Source of the DNA: a virus
Length of the DNA: 21,480 nucleotides
Reading direction: 5' to 3' (one strand)
Virus record (IMG/VR): IMGVR_UViG_3300046028_005109
Span: 1-21,480 of that record
The notes beneath the pieces were generated by a model. The model worked only from the letters and a program-made list of their open reading frames with translations, was not told the origin of the DNA and did no database searches. Made by a program: the position numbers and the translations under genes. Every line of letters starts with the position of its first letter. Positions within the stretch are counted from its first letter, which is position 1. This document shows, one piece after another, positions 1 to 7,994 of the stretch.

Positions 1-1
1 C

Positions 2-103
2 ATGAAAGACTGGGCCGTAGATTCATTGCAGCGGCCCTTCTTGTTGGGCTTGTGGTCTGGTGCGTCCGTGTTTTTATTGAGGTGGTTTTATGAACTGGAG
101 TGA
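2..103 (+). CDS. Small single-span membrane protein (possibly the C-terminal end of a longer gene)
   Basis: An ATG at position 2 opens 33 codons ending in TGA. The peptide has a charged start (MKDWAVDSLQRP), then a hydrophobic stretch (FLLGLWSGASVFLLRWFY) that would make one membrane span, then an acidic end. It overlaps the next gene by 14 bases and directly precedes a lysis cassette, so a holin-like or lysis-accessory role is possible but unproven. The window starts one base upstream, so neither a ribosome site nor a further N-terminal extension can be judged. It could be the tail of a larger upstream protein. Confidence 0.4.
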   Translation: MKDWAVDSLQRPFLLGLWSGASVFLLRWFYELE

Positions 104-359
104 TGCACTTAAAGCGGTCATCCCCATTGTGGTTATGTCATTGGCATGGCTGCTGGGGCAGGTCAATTCTTTTTCTGAGCGGCTGACCAAGATTGAAGGT
201 CAGATGCCTGCGCTGATCACCAAGGAAGGCGTGCCCACGGACAGCCCAATCTCTGCCGAGCGCCGCGCCATGGCGAAAGAGCAGTTGATGTCACATATCA
301 ACGAGTTGCAAGTCAAAGTCAGGCTCCTCGAAGAGCGTGAAAAACTAGGGAAGAAATAA
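90..359 (+). CDS. Membrane-anchored coiled-coil protein of the lysis cassette
   Basis: This 89-residue protein has one N-terminal membrane segment at about residues 8-24 (VIPIVVMSLAWLLGQV). A hydrophilic, charged and probably helical domain follows, with a heptad-like end (ELQVKVRLLEEREKLG). The layout, a short anchor plus a periplasmic or cytoplasmic coiled coil next to an endolysin, fits an inner-membrane spanin or a small holin-associated protein. No lipobox partner was found embedded in another frame, so a two-component spanin is not shown. Its stop and the endolysin start share bases (TAATG), which implies translational coupling. Function is inferred from position only. Confidence 0.7.
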   Translation: MNWSDALKAVIPIVVMSLAWLLGQVNSFSERLTKIEGQMPALITKEGVPTDSPISAERRAMAKEQLMSHINELQVKVRLLEEREKLGKK

Positions 360-874
360 TGGCACAGTTTGAACCTGCTTTTGAGCTCATGATGATCGAC
401 GAGGGCGGCTACGTCCTCCACGATGTTCCCGGCGACACCGGGGGCATGACCTACGCTGGCATTGCTCGGAACAAAAACCCGCAGTGGCCCGGATGGGCGC
501 TGGTGGACAAGAAAGAGCTTGGCGGGGCTTTGACGCCTATGGTGCGTGAGTTCTATCGTGCGGAGTTTTGGGACAAGATGCGCGGCAACGAGATCAACAA
601 TCAAGACGTAGCCAACACCATCTTCAACTTTGGTGTAAACGCTGGCATGGGCATGGCCGTGAAGCTGGCGCAGCTTGTGGTCGGTGCAACCCCTGACGGC
701 GGTATCGGTGCCAAGACGGTAGAGCGCTTAAACCTGATACCCGATGGTCAACGGTTCAAGGAGCAGTACGCCTTAGCCAAGATCGCCCGGTACGTTGAGA
801 TTTGCAACAAGAACCCAGTTCAGGTTAAGTTCTTAAAGGGCTGGTTGAACCGCACACTGAAGGGACTGAAATGA
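359..874 (+). CDS. Endolysin, glycoside hydrolase family 108 (N-acetylmuramidase-like)
   Basis: This 171-aa protein has the GH108 signature near its N terminus. EGGY sits at residues 15-18, with Glu15 the expected catalytic acid, followed by DTGGMTYAGI at about 26-35, the D-x-G-G-x-T-x-x-G pattern of this family. The middle part (FYRAEFWDKMRG, then IFNFGVNAGMG) and the C-terminal part match the peptidoglycan-binding type 3 region usually joined to GH108. Family members cleave the glycan backbone of peptidoglycan to release progeny. No signal peptide is seen, so export should depend on the holin encoded immediately downstream, with which it overlaps by ATGA. Confidence 0.93.
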   Translation: MAQFEPAFELMMIDEGGYVLHDVPGDTGGMTYAGIARNKNPQWPGWALVDKKELGGALTPMVREFYRAEFWDKMRGNEINNQDVANTIFNFGVNAGMGMAVKLAQLVVGATPDGGIGAKTVERLNLIPDGQRFKEQYALAKIARYVEICNKNPVQVKFLKGWLNRTLKGLK

Positions 875-1308
875 ACTTACTTGGCGTTGGATCAATTATT
901 GAAGCGGTTGGCAAAGTTGCCGACGACCTGATCACCACCGACAAAGAGCGCCTGCAAATGGCCCTCGAAGACCGCAAGCTCGACATCGAAACCGCCAAAG
1001 TGGCCCAAGCGGGCGACCTGGCACAGATCGAGGTCAACAAGGTTGAGGCGGCAAGCTCAAGCATCTTCGTGGCAGGCTGGCGGCCCGCCATCGGCTGGGT
1101 CGGCGTGGCGGCCATGGTCTATCAGTTCCTTGCCTACCCGCTGCTGCAGTGGGGCTGGGCGTGGGGGCAGGGCGCAGGCCTTGTGCCCACCGACCTGCAG
1201 CCACCCCCAGCTGTGGATGCTGAACAGCTGTGGGTCATCCTGACCGGCATTCTGGGCATCGCAGGCATGCGCAGCATCGAAAAGACCAAAGGCGTGGCCG
1301 CCAAGTAA
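871..1308 (+). CDS. 3TM-type holin (GTA_holin_3TM-like)
   Basis: This 145-aa protein has an amphipathic, charged N-terminal half (about residues 15-60) followed by hydrophobic segments at about 64-95 and 119-133. The run GWRPAIGW at residues 69-76 matches the W-R-P-x-I-G-W element typical of the 3TM holin family, also found in gene transfer agents. The family forms membrane lesions that let the endolysin reach the wall. The gene overlaps the endolysin by four bases, and its stop closes the lysis cassette. The family call is from remembered motif and membrane pattern; the exact number of spans is not certain. Confidence 0.85.
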   Translation: MNLLGVGSIIEAVGKVADDLITTDKERLQMALEDRKLDIETAKVAQAGDLAQIEVNKVEAASSSIFVAGWRPAIGWVGVAAMVYQFLAYPLLQWGWAWGQGAGLVPTDLQPPPAVDAEQLWVILTGILGIAGMRSIEKTKGVAAK

Positions 1309-1325
1309 CCCGACGGTTTGCCGCC

Positions 1326-1355
1326 TTGCCGATGACCATGAATTGCAGCGATAAT
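1326..1355 (+). promoter_or_regulatory. Candidate promoter ahead of the tail gene block
   Basis: The 97-base gap between holin and adaptor contains TTGCCG (1326-1331), an 18-base spacer, and GATAAT (1350-1355), which match the sigma70 -35 and -10 hexamers at 4/6 and 5/6. Initiation near 1362 would leave a leader of about 44 bases before the adaptor start. A ribosome site GGAG sits at 1397-1400, five bases before the ATG. The promoter is inferred from hexamer match only; read-through from the lysis genes is equally possible because no terminator is visible in the gap. Confidence 0.33.
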
Positions 1356-1405
1356 CCAACCACCAGGCGCTCGCTGCATCAGCGGCTCATACCAACGGAG
1401 AGTTT

Positions 1406-2038
1406 ATGAGCTACACGATGACTTACAACAGCCTGCTTGAGGACGTTCGACGTTACCTTGAGCGAGGCTTCACAGCCGAGAGCGATCAAATCGTCTACGA
1501 GCAACTGCCTCGTCTGATCACGCTTGGCGAGCGGCGCATTTCCCGAGAGTTGAAGATTCAAGGCTTCATCCGGGCGGTTCAGACGCCCCTGCAAATTGGC
1601 GTTGCCACCTACCGCAAGCCCGACCGCTGGCGCGACACCATCAGCATGACGCTTGACGGGCAGCCCATTTTTGCCCGGTCGTATGAGTATTGCCGCAGCT
1701 ACTGGCCCAATGAGGCCGTGACGGCTGTGCCGCAGTTTTATGCCGACTACGACTACAACCACTGGCTGATCACCCCAACGCCTGTTGCTGCGCAGACGCT
1801 GGAGGTCATGTACTATGAGCAGCCACGTTTTCTTGGCGACGATTTTCAGACCAATTGGGTCACCGAATATGCGCCCGATCTTTTGCTGTACGCGACGCTT
1901 CTTGAGGCGACACCGTTCCTCAAAAAGGACGAGCGCATCGGCACTTGGCAGCAGATGTACGACAGGGCCGCTCAGGCTATCAGCGGCGAGGACATGAAAC
2001 GGATCATGGACCGCAGCGCCCAACGGAGTGAAGCATGA
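1406..2038 (+). CDS. Head-tail adaptor protein, SU10/gp4-type
   Basis: The gene encodes 210 residues with a long helical N-terminal half (SLLEDVRRYLERG, then LPRLITLGERRISRELKI). A central beta portion carries PDRWRDTISM, and the segment LLLYATLLEATPFLKKDERI leads into a helical C terminus. This order and these motifs are typical of the adaptor ring that docks onto the portal in SU10-like and other short-tailed phages. It begins with a clear GGAG site. Its stop overlaps the start of the next gene by ATGA. The portal itself is not in the window. An alternative label would be generic phage head-tail connector. Confidence 0.8.
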   Translation: MSYTMTYNSLLEDVRRYLERGFTAESDQIVYEQLPRLITLGERRISRELKIQGFIRAVQTPLQIGVATYRKPDRWRDTISMTLDGQPIFARSYEYCRSYWPNEAVTAVPQFYADYDYNHWLITPTPVAAQTLEVMYYEQPRFLGDDFQTNWVTEYAPDLLLYATLLEATPFLKKDERIGTWQQMYDRAAQAISGEDMKRIMDRSAQRSEA

Positions 2039-3234
2039 CCACATACACCGATGTTTTTGGCGGTGCCAACATCTACCCCAGCGAGGTCGATTACAGCGCC
2101 CTGGCCCTGGCCGTCAACACCACGCTGAGTTGGCCAGAAGAAACAAGTACCAGCACAAATCTGGCCACCAAGATCATGGACGTCACCCCGGCGTCCTCTG
2201 GTCTGTCGGTGACGCTGCCTGCGGCCAACAAAACAGGCCCCGGCCAGACCATCCTGTTTAACAACAAGGGTGCTCAAACATTCACGGTCAGGCGCGCTGA
2301 TGGCGTGCAGGTTGCGAGCATCCCCTCGGGCACGTTGTGGCAGGTTTACCTGACCGACAACAGCACGGTCGCTGGCATCTGGAATGTGCTGCAGTACGGC
2401 GCATCGATCTCCCAGGCCAACGCATCGGCTTTGGCCGGTACCGGCATTGTGGCCGTGGGCACGCTGCTTTCGCAGTCGGTGCCAATCACCACTTTCAACA
2501 GCAGCTACACGGCGGGCATCAACGACAGAGCCCGGATGTTTGTGTGGAACGGCGCTGCAGGTACGCTGACATTGCCAACGGCCACGGATGTTGGTAACAA
2601 TTGGTTTTGCTACCTGCGAAATTCCGGGTCAGGCGCTGTGGTGGCTGACCCCACCGGAACAATTTTGATTGATGGCTCGGCCACGCTGTCGTTTCAGCCT
2701 GGCGAGTCAGCCATCATCGCCACCGACGGTCTGGCGTTCTACACCATTGGCTTTGGCCGGTCTGCAACCTTTGCATTTGATTACACCTCGATTGATGTCT
2801 CGGGCACAGGCAATTACACGCTGACGGGTACCGAGCTGAACCGCATCGCCTACGGTTTCACTGGCGCTTTGACGGGCAACCGCACAATCATTGTGCCCAC
2901 CACGGTGCAGCAGTATTGGGTCAACAACGAGACAACCGGAGCGTTCAGCTTCACGGTCAAAACATCGGCTGGCGCTGGTGTCTCTGTGGCAGCCGGGACA
3001 CGCGCCATCTTGTATTGCAACGGCACCAACGTGGTCAACGCCGACACGGCGGGCCTGTCTGCTCCGATCTCAATTGGCAACGGCGGCACGGGCGCAACAA
3101 CCGCAGGCTCAGCCCGGATCAACTTGGGGGCCACGTCCACGGGCGATGCCTTGTTTACAGCAGCCAGCCAAGCCGCTGCTTATGCCGCGCTGGGCATTGC
3201 GCCCGCTGGCGTTGTTGTTGGCGGGGCATTCTGA
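2035..3234 (+). CDS. Tail fibre-like virion protein
   Basis: The product is 399 aa, rich in Gly, Ala, Thr, Ser and Asn, with few charged residues and an alternating beta-type pattern throughout, as in trimeric fibres. Near the C terminus is NGGTGATTAGSARINLGA, a string very common in phage tail fibre shafts, followed by only about 35 more residues (ending in ALGIAPAGVVVGGAF). Two internal stretches look alike in arrangement (AGTLTLPTATDVGNNWFCYL and GNRTIIVPTTVQQYWVNN), suggesting repeated beta domains. There is no obvious receptor-binding tip, signal peptide or chaperone gene beside it. It lies between the adaptor and nozzle genes and overlaps both (ATGA before, TGATG after). Confidence 0.75.
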   Translation: MTTYTDVFGGANIYPSEVDYSALALAVNTTLSWPEETSTSTNLATKIMDVTPASSGLSVTLPAANKTGPGQTILFNNKGAQTFTVRRADGVQVASIPSGTLWQVYLTDNSTVAGIWNVLQYGASISQANASALAGTGIVAVGTLLSQSVPITTFNSSYTAGINDRARMFVWNGAAGTLTLPTATDVGNNWFCYLRNSGSGAVVADPTGTILIDGSATLSFQPGESAIIATDGLAFYTIGFGRSATFAFDYTSIDVSGTGNYTLTGTELNRIAYGFTGALTGNRTIIVPTTVQQYWVNNETTGAFSFTVKTSAGAGVSVAAGTRAILYCNGTNVVNADTAGLSAPISIGNGGTGATTAGSARINLGATSTGDALFTAASQAAAYAALGIAPAGVVVGGAF

Positions 3235-4754
3235 TGCCAACGCAAGTCCTCAGATCGCAGCCTGGCATCAAACGCGACGGCACCAAGTTTGACGGCGACT
3301 TCTACGTTGACGGTCAGTGGGTTCGGTTCCAACGTGGCCTGCCTCGCAAAATTGGCGGCTACCGTTCGATTTCAAAATACCTCACGCAAATTTCACGCGG
3401 CTTCAACAGCTTCACGCAGCAGCTGCTTCAGTATTGCCACAGCGGCGGGGCCAGCACGTTGGAGCGATTCACCATCGACGCCAACAAAAATTCGAGCGTG
3501 ATTTCAAGCCGGACCCCATCCACTTTGGTGGCCTCCGATCAGAATCGATGGATGTTTCAGTCGGTCTACGACAGCTCGACCACTTACAACGCATTGCTGG
3601 CGCACGTGGCCCCCAATGGGGCATGCCTGTGCAACGATGAAGGCGGTCAGATTTTCCACGGGGATATTTTGGGGACCGCTGCTTTGACAGAGGTCACGCT
3701 GCCTGCAGGGGCTAACGCCACGGGCGGCATTGTGGCGCTGCACCCTTACCTGTTTTATTACGGCACCGCAGGCATCATTGGCTGGTCTATTGCCGGTGAG
3801 CCCACCGATCTGACGGGAGCCGGGTCCGGAATTGCCCGTGTGTGGGGTCAAAAGATCATCAAGGGCATGCCCCTTCGAGCTGGCTCAGGCTCTGCGCCTG
3901 CAGGCATCTTTTGGGCTTACGATGCAGTGATTCGGGCCACGTTTACCGGTGGCCCGACCGTTTTTCAATTCGATGTGATCGCCACCGACACATCGATCAT
4001 GTCGGCAGACTCTGTGGTCGATTACGACGGCGTTTTTTATTGGGCCGGTGTTGATCGGTTCATGATGTTTAACGGCGTGGTGCGCGACGTGCCAAACCAG
4101 ATGAACATCAACTATTTCTTGGATGGGCTCAACTCGCGGGAGCACAGCAAGGTTTTTGCTTTCAAGGTGCCACGCTTTGGTGAAATCTGGTGGTGCTACC
4201 CCAAGGGCAACGCCACCGAATGCACGCACGCCGTGATCTACAACGTGCGAGAAAACACGTGGTACGACACGGCCCTGCCCGCTTCTGGCCGATCTGCTGG
4301 GGGCTACAACAACGCCTTCATGTCGCCTATTTTGGTGGAGGCCATCCCGTCGCCTAGCACCTTCCGCACTTGGGTGCATGAGCAGGGCGTGGACCAAATC
4401 GACGGCACGCTGGCAACCCCAATCCAGTCTTATTTCGAGACTGCCGATTTGTCGTCAATTGTCCAGGGCCAAGACGGCTATCTCCGAATCTCGACCATCG
4501 AGCCTGATTTTGTGCAAAAAGGCCCAATGACGGTGCAGGTCACGGGCAGGGCCAACGCCCGAGCGCCCGAGGTTGTCGGGTCCACATTCACCTTCCCAGA
4601 TCAAGCCACGCAGCCGTTTGAGCAGATCGTGATGCTCAAGGAACAGCGTCGCGAGTTGCGTGTGCGATTTGAGTCCAACGCGCTTTATGGCGACTACCAG
4701 ATGGGCCAGATCATTGGTCACTTGGAACCCGGCGACAGGACGGTGCTGGGATGA
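3234..4754 (+). CDS. Tail nozzle-like virion structural protein
   Basis: The ATG at 3234 was chosen because it overlaps the preceding stop (TGATG). The frame stays open further upstream, but that part reads antisense-quality sequence inside the fibre gene. The 506-aa product starts QPGIKRDGTKFDGDFYVDGQ followed by WVRFQRGLPRKIGGY. It continues as many short aromatic-rich beta repeats (for example VVDYDGVFYWAGVDRFMMFNG), which suggests a beta-propeller. Its place after adaptor genes is that of the tail nozzle or stopper in short-tailed phages (P22 gp10/SU10 nozzle-like). The structural role is well supported by context; the precise nozzle assignment is inference. Confidence 0.68.
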   Translation: MPTQVLRSQPGIKRDGTKFDGDFYVDGQWVRFQRGLPRKIGGYRSISKYLTQISRGFNSFTQQLLQYCHSGGASTLERFTIDANKNSSVISSRTPSTLVASDQNRWMFQSVYDSSTTYNALLAHVAPNGACLCNDEGGQIFHGDILGTAALTEVTLPAGANATGGIVALHPYLFYYGTAGIIGWSIAGEPTDLTGAGSGIARVWGQKIIKGMPLRAGSGSAPAGIFWAYDAVIRATFTGGPTVFQFDVIATDTSIMSADSVVDYDGVFYWAGVDRFMMFNGVVRDVPNQMNINYFLDGLNSREHSKVFAFKVPRFGEIWWCYPKGNATECTHAVIYNVRENTWYDTALPASGRSAGGYNNAFMSPILVEAIPSPSTFRTWVHEQGVDQIDGTLATPIQSYFETADLSSIVQGQDGYLRISTIEPDFVQKGPMTVQVTGRANARAPEVVGSTFTFPDQATQPFEQIVMLKEQRRELRVRFESNALYGDYQMGQIIGHLEPGDRTVLG

Positions 4755-4978
4755 TGCTCACTATGCCGACCAATATGGACCTGATCGATTGGGCGTCGCA
4801 GGTGGCGCTTGACATGGACCCGTATGGCGCAATTGGCAAACTTGACAACCCCGATCTTTGGCAAGATTGGGGCATGCAGTTTTTGAACAACACCACGATT
4901 GGCCGGAATCTTCCGATTCCTTACCAATTCACAGACTGGAAAGAATGGGCCGAGAGGCTTGTTGGAGCACTGACATGA
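4751..4978 (+). CDS. Small conserved-type phage protein between nozzle and ejection genes
   Basis: This is a 75-aa acidic, Trp-rich protein with three spaced motifs of similar flavour: LIDWASQVALDM, DLWQDWGMQFL and FTDWKEWAERLV. Similar short Trp-rich proteins are remembered at this position in several podovirus structural blocks, but no function is known to me. It overlaps the upstream stop (ATGATG context) and the downstream start (ATGA), so it is translationally coupled on both sides. It may be a minor virion or assembly component. An alternative start at the second Met changes it by one residue. Confidence 0.75.
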   Translation: MMLTMPTNMDLIDWASQVALDMDPYGAIGKLDNPDLWQDWGMQFLNNTTIGRNLPIPYQFTDWKEWAERLVGALT

Positions 4979-6807
4979 ATGATGACTTGATGCAACAAAT
5001 GCAGTCAAATCCGGAACTTCAGTCGGCGGTCGATGAGATCGCCGCTGAGCTTTCCGCTGACCCGGATGTGAATCTGCAGGCGATTGACAAGCTGATCAAC
5101 GCCTTTGAGTTCACGCTGCAAAATCCCGAGGCCTATGCGGACATGCGCGGCTCTGCAATTGCCAGCGGCGTCATGGACCCCGAGGACATCCCAGAGCAGT
5201 TTGACCCGGCCTTTCTGGCCACGGCTTTGCTGGCGCTCAAGATCGTCAAGCAGCGCATGGCCACCCCACAGCAAGCGCCCCGAGCGTTCGCCAGGGGCGG
5301 CTTGAATGCCATCGCCAATGCGGGCCGTCGGGGCGATTCACGCCTGGCGCACATCACCCCGTTTGAGGACCGCCTGCTGCGCGCCCACGGGGGCTCTGGC
5401 TCGATCAACCCAAGCACGGGGCTGCCCGAATATGGCCTTGGCAGCAGCTTGAAAAAGGCCTTCAAATCAATTGCACCGATCTTGCCGATCGTGCTGTCAT
5501 TTGTTGCGCCCGGCTTGGGTACTGCAATTGGCACAGCTTTGGGCGCAAGCGGTACGGCGGCAGCCATGCTGGGCGGCGCTGTGATTGGCGGCGTCAGCTC
5601 TGGCCTGAGCGGCGGCAACATTTTGCAGGGCGCGGTCATGGGAGGTATGGGCAGCGGCCTTGGCAGCGCCGTGGGGGGCGCAGCCAACTCGGCGCTTGGC
5701 TTGGGCTTGGGCGAAGCTGGGCAGGCCGTGCTGGGCAGCGGACTGGTCGGTGGTGTGACGGGCGCGGCCACGGGGCAGGGATTTGCCAAGGGTGCCATGC
5801 AGGGCGCTGTCGGCCAGATGGTCGGCGGGCAAATGGGCCAGATTGGCGGCGATGCGTTTAAGGCGGGCGGCCAGCAGTTTGGCAGCATGATGGCCTCGGG
5901 CTACGACCCCAAGGCCTCACTGACCGGGGCTGTGTTGGCGGGCCTGACAACGAACATCGGCAACAGGATCAAGCCATCGGAGGCCGCGACAAGCGGCACA
6001 GGGGCACGCTTTGGTGGCGGCGAGACGGGCCTGACAGCGCCCGAAATGACCATGCAGCCAATCCCGGACGCCGGTTTGCAGACCACGGACTTCATGACCG
6101 GCCAAGTGGGCTTCCGAGGCCCAACGGACTTTAAAGGAAACTACGACCTCACAAGCGGTGCTCCCGTGGCCCCTTTGGGCTACGGTGGCCAAGACATAAG
6201 CACAGGCATCACGCCTCCTGCGGCAGCCCCAGCACCGGCCCAAGCCCAAAGCGGCCTAAATTGGGGCAAGGCAGCCGCTGCGGCATTGCCATTGACCAGC
6301 ATGCTGAGCGCGGCAAAAACGCCCGAACAGGTGAAAAATTCGCTTTCCCCAGAGCAGCAGGCCTATTTCAACAAGCCGCTGCAGTTGTGGGACTGGAGCA
6401 AAATCACGGCCGACGCCTCGGCAGCCGGGCAGCCGCTGGGCTCGTATGTGGCCTACAACTGGAACAAGATGGACGACTACCTCAAGCCTGGGGAAGAGCC
6501 CGTCAAGAAGGCTCGCGGCGGGGCCATGCCGGGCCGTCAAGGGGCTTTGAGTCAGATGGCATACCTTGCCCAAGGCGGCGGCTCTGGGCGCGACGACACT
6601 ATCGACGCCAAGCTTTCTGACGGAGAATATGTCATGGACGCGGAGACCGTTGCTCTGATTGGCGACGGATCGACAAAAGAAGGCGCAAAACGCTTTGACA
6701 AAATGCGCGAGCAAATCAGATCGCACAAGGGCAAGGCGCTGGCCAAAGGCAAGTTCAGCCCCAACGCCAAGTCCCCACTGTCGTACATCAAGGAGTACAT
6801 GAAATGA
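4975..6807 (+). CDS. Internal/ejection-type virion protein, Gly/Ala-rich
   Basis: The start at 4975 is set by the ATGA overlap with the preceding gene, giving 610 aa. The N-terminal part (residues 1-130) is acidic and helical. Residues about 150-330 are extremely Gly/Ala-rich with small hydrophobic residues (ALGASGTAAAMLGGAVIGG), a membrane-active type of sequence. A Pro/Ala linker follows near 420-435. The C-terminal region carries GGGSGRDDTIDAKLSDGEYV and DAETVALIGDGS, a string found in many phage structural modules beside ejection proteins. I infer that it leaves the capsid or helps form a channel during DNA entry. No lytic transglycosylase motif is visible. Confidence 0.72.
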   Translation: MNDDLMQQMQSNPELQSAVDEIAAELSADPDVNLQAIDKLINAFEFTLQNPEAYADMRGSAIASGVMDPEDIPEQFDPAFLATALLALKIVKQRMATPQQAPRAFARGGLNAIANAGRRGDSRLAHITPFEDRLLRAHGGSGSINPSTGLPEYGLGSSLKKAFKSIAPILPIVLSFVAPGLGTAIGTALGASGTAAAMLGGAVIGGVSSGLSGGNILQGAVMGGMGSGLGSAVGGAANSALGLGLGEAGQAVLGSGLVGGVTGAATGQGFAKGAMQGAVGQMVGGQMGQIGGDAFKAGGQQFGSMMASGYDPKASLTGAVLAGLTTNIGNRIKPSEAATSGTGARFGGGETGLTAPEMTMQPIPDAGLQTTDFMTGQVGFRGPTDFKGNYDLTSGAPVAPLGYGGQDISTGITPPAAAPAPAQAQSGLNWGKAAAAALPLTSMLSAAKTPEQVKNSLSPEQQAYFNKPLQLWDWSKITADASAAGQPLGSYVAYNWNKMDDYLKPGEEPVKKARGGAMPGRQGALSQMAYLAQGGGSGRDDTIDAKLSDGEYVMDAETVALIGDGSTKEGAKRFDKMREQIRSHKGKALAKGKFSPNAKSPLSYIKEYMK

Positions 6808-7976
6808 GCCTTTTTACAGGAACCCCTGCAACGTCTTACACGACGTCGTCGACTGAAACTCCGAAATGGATGCAGGACGCGATTTTCAGCCAAATTCAGT
6901 CTGCTGCAAACGTGGCAAACATGCCCTACGAGGGCTATTCTGGAAATCGCGTGGCTGGCCTCACGCCCTATCAAGAGCAGGCCTACAAAAAGACCGCCGA
7001 GGACGTTGGCTCTTGGATTCCTTCGATGAACCAGGCCATGACGCAGACCGGGGCGCTGACCTCCGGCATGGGCGCGTCGCAGGCGGCGTCGCCCTACATT
7101 CAGCAGGCAGCCCAAGCCAACCCGCTGGGGGCTGCGCAGGGTTATCTGCAAAAAGGGCTAGATGCTGGCGGGTTGCAGGCGGCGGCACCATTCCTGCAGC
7201 AGGCTGGCCGCTCTTCGGTACCGTACATCCAAGACTTCATGAACCCGTACACGCAAAACGTGACGGATCAGATTGCCAAACTTGGCGCTCGGAACCTGAG
7301 TGAAAACCTGCTGCCCAGTGTGTCGGACTCCTTCATCAAGGCCGGTCAGTTTGGCGGCACGCGCATGGGCGAGTTTGGCTCGCGGGCTTTGCGCGACACG
7401 CAGGATTCCATCCTTGGCCAGCAATCAACAGCCCTGCAGCAAGGGTACGGCCAAGCCCTTGGTGCGGCGCAAAATGAAGCCACGCGCTTGGGCCAGCTTG
7501 CATCGACAGCCGGGAACTTGGGGCAGCAGCAACAGCAGGCCTACCTTACAGCCGCCCAGCAGACGGGCTCACTCACTGCACAGCAGGCGCAACAGTTGGC
7601 AGCCCTTGGACAAATGTCGGGTCAGCTTGCATCGACGGACATCAACCGGCAGCTCTCGGCCCAACAGCAGCTTGGCGCGCTCACGCAGGCATCGCAGTCG
7701 CTCAACGCTCAAGACCGCGCTGCGCTCGAAGCGTCCGGCTCAGCGTACCAAAGCCAGCAGCAGCGAGAAATTGACTCGGCGCGACAAAGCTTTGCCGAGC
7801 AGCAAGCCTACCCGCGTCAGACGCTGGACTGGCTGTCCACGCAAATTCGCGGCATGGCCCCGATCACGCCACAATCCACCACACAGACTGGCACGGCAAA
7901 CACGGGCCTGTCGCCGCTGTCGCAGTTGGCGGCAGCCGGGTCCGCTGCGGCAGGCCTTTACAAACTCACTCAGTAA
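6804..7976 (+). CDS. Gln/Ala-rich internal virion (ejection) protein
   Basis: This is a 390-aa protein. The N-terminal region has GLTPYQEQAY near residue 52 and, around residues 145-185, FMNPYTQNVTDQIAKLGARN followed by KAGQFGGTRMGEFGSRAL. This pair of elements is recognisable from memory in many phage structural proteins of unknown function. From about 205 to 335 the sequence is Gln/Ala-rich and helical (QQQQQAYLTAAQQTGSL), likely a long coiled coil. It is coupled to the previous gene by ATGA and followed by a similar helical protein. DNA-injection or internal core function is inferred from composition and location. Confidence 0.72.
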   Translation: MSLFTGTPATSYTTSSTETPKWMQDAIFSQIQSAANVANMPYEGYSGNRVAGLTPYQEQAYKKTAEDVGSWIPSMNQAMTQTGALTSGMGASQAASPYIQQAAQANPLGAAQGYLQKGLDAGGLQAAAPFLQQAGRSSVPYIQDFMNPYTQNVTDQIAKLGARNLSENLLPSVSDSFIKAGQFGGTRMGEFGSRALRDTQDSILGQQSTALQQGYGQALGAAQNEATRLGQLASTAGNLGQQQQQAYLTAAQQTGSLTAQQAQQLAALGQMSGQLASTDINRQLSAQQQLGALTQASQSLNAQDRAALEASGSAYQSQQQREIDSARQSFAEQQAYPRQTLDWLSTQIRGMAPITPQSTTQTGTANTGLSPLSQLAAAGSAAAGLYKLTQ

Positions 7977-7994
7977 ATTTCAGGAGCACCGCAC

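Noticed and set aside
1379-2044. Minus-strand 221-aa open frame
   Set aside because: It lies opposite the well-supported adaptor gene, has no clear ribosome site and no recognisable motif.
5133-5888. Minus-strand 251-aa Pro/Ala-rich open frame
   Set aside because: Its composition is the mirror of the Gly/Ala-rich ejection-type gene on the other strand.
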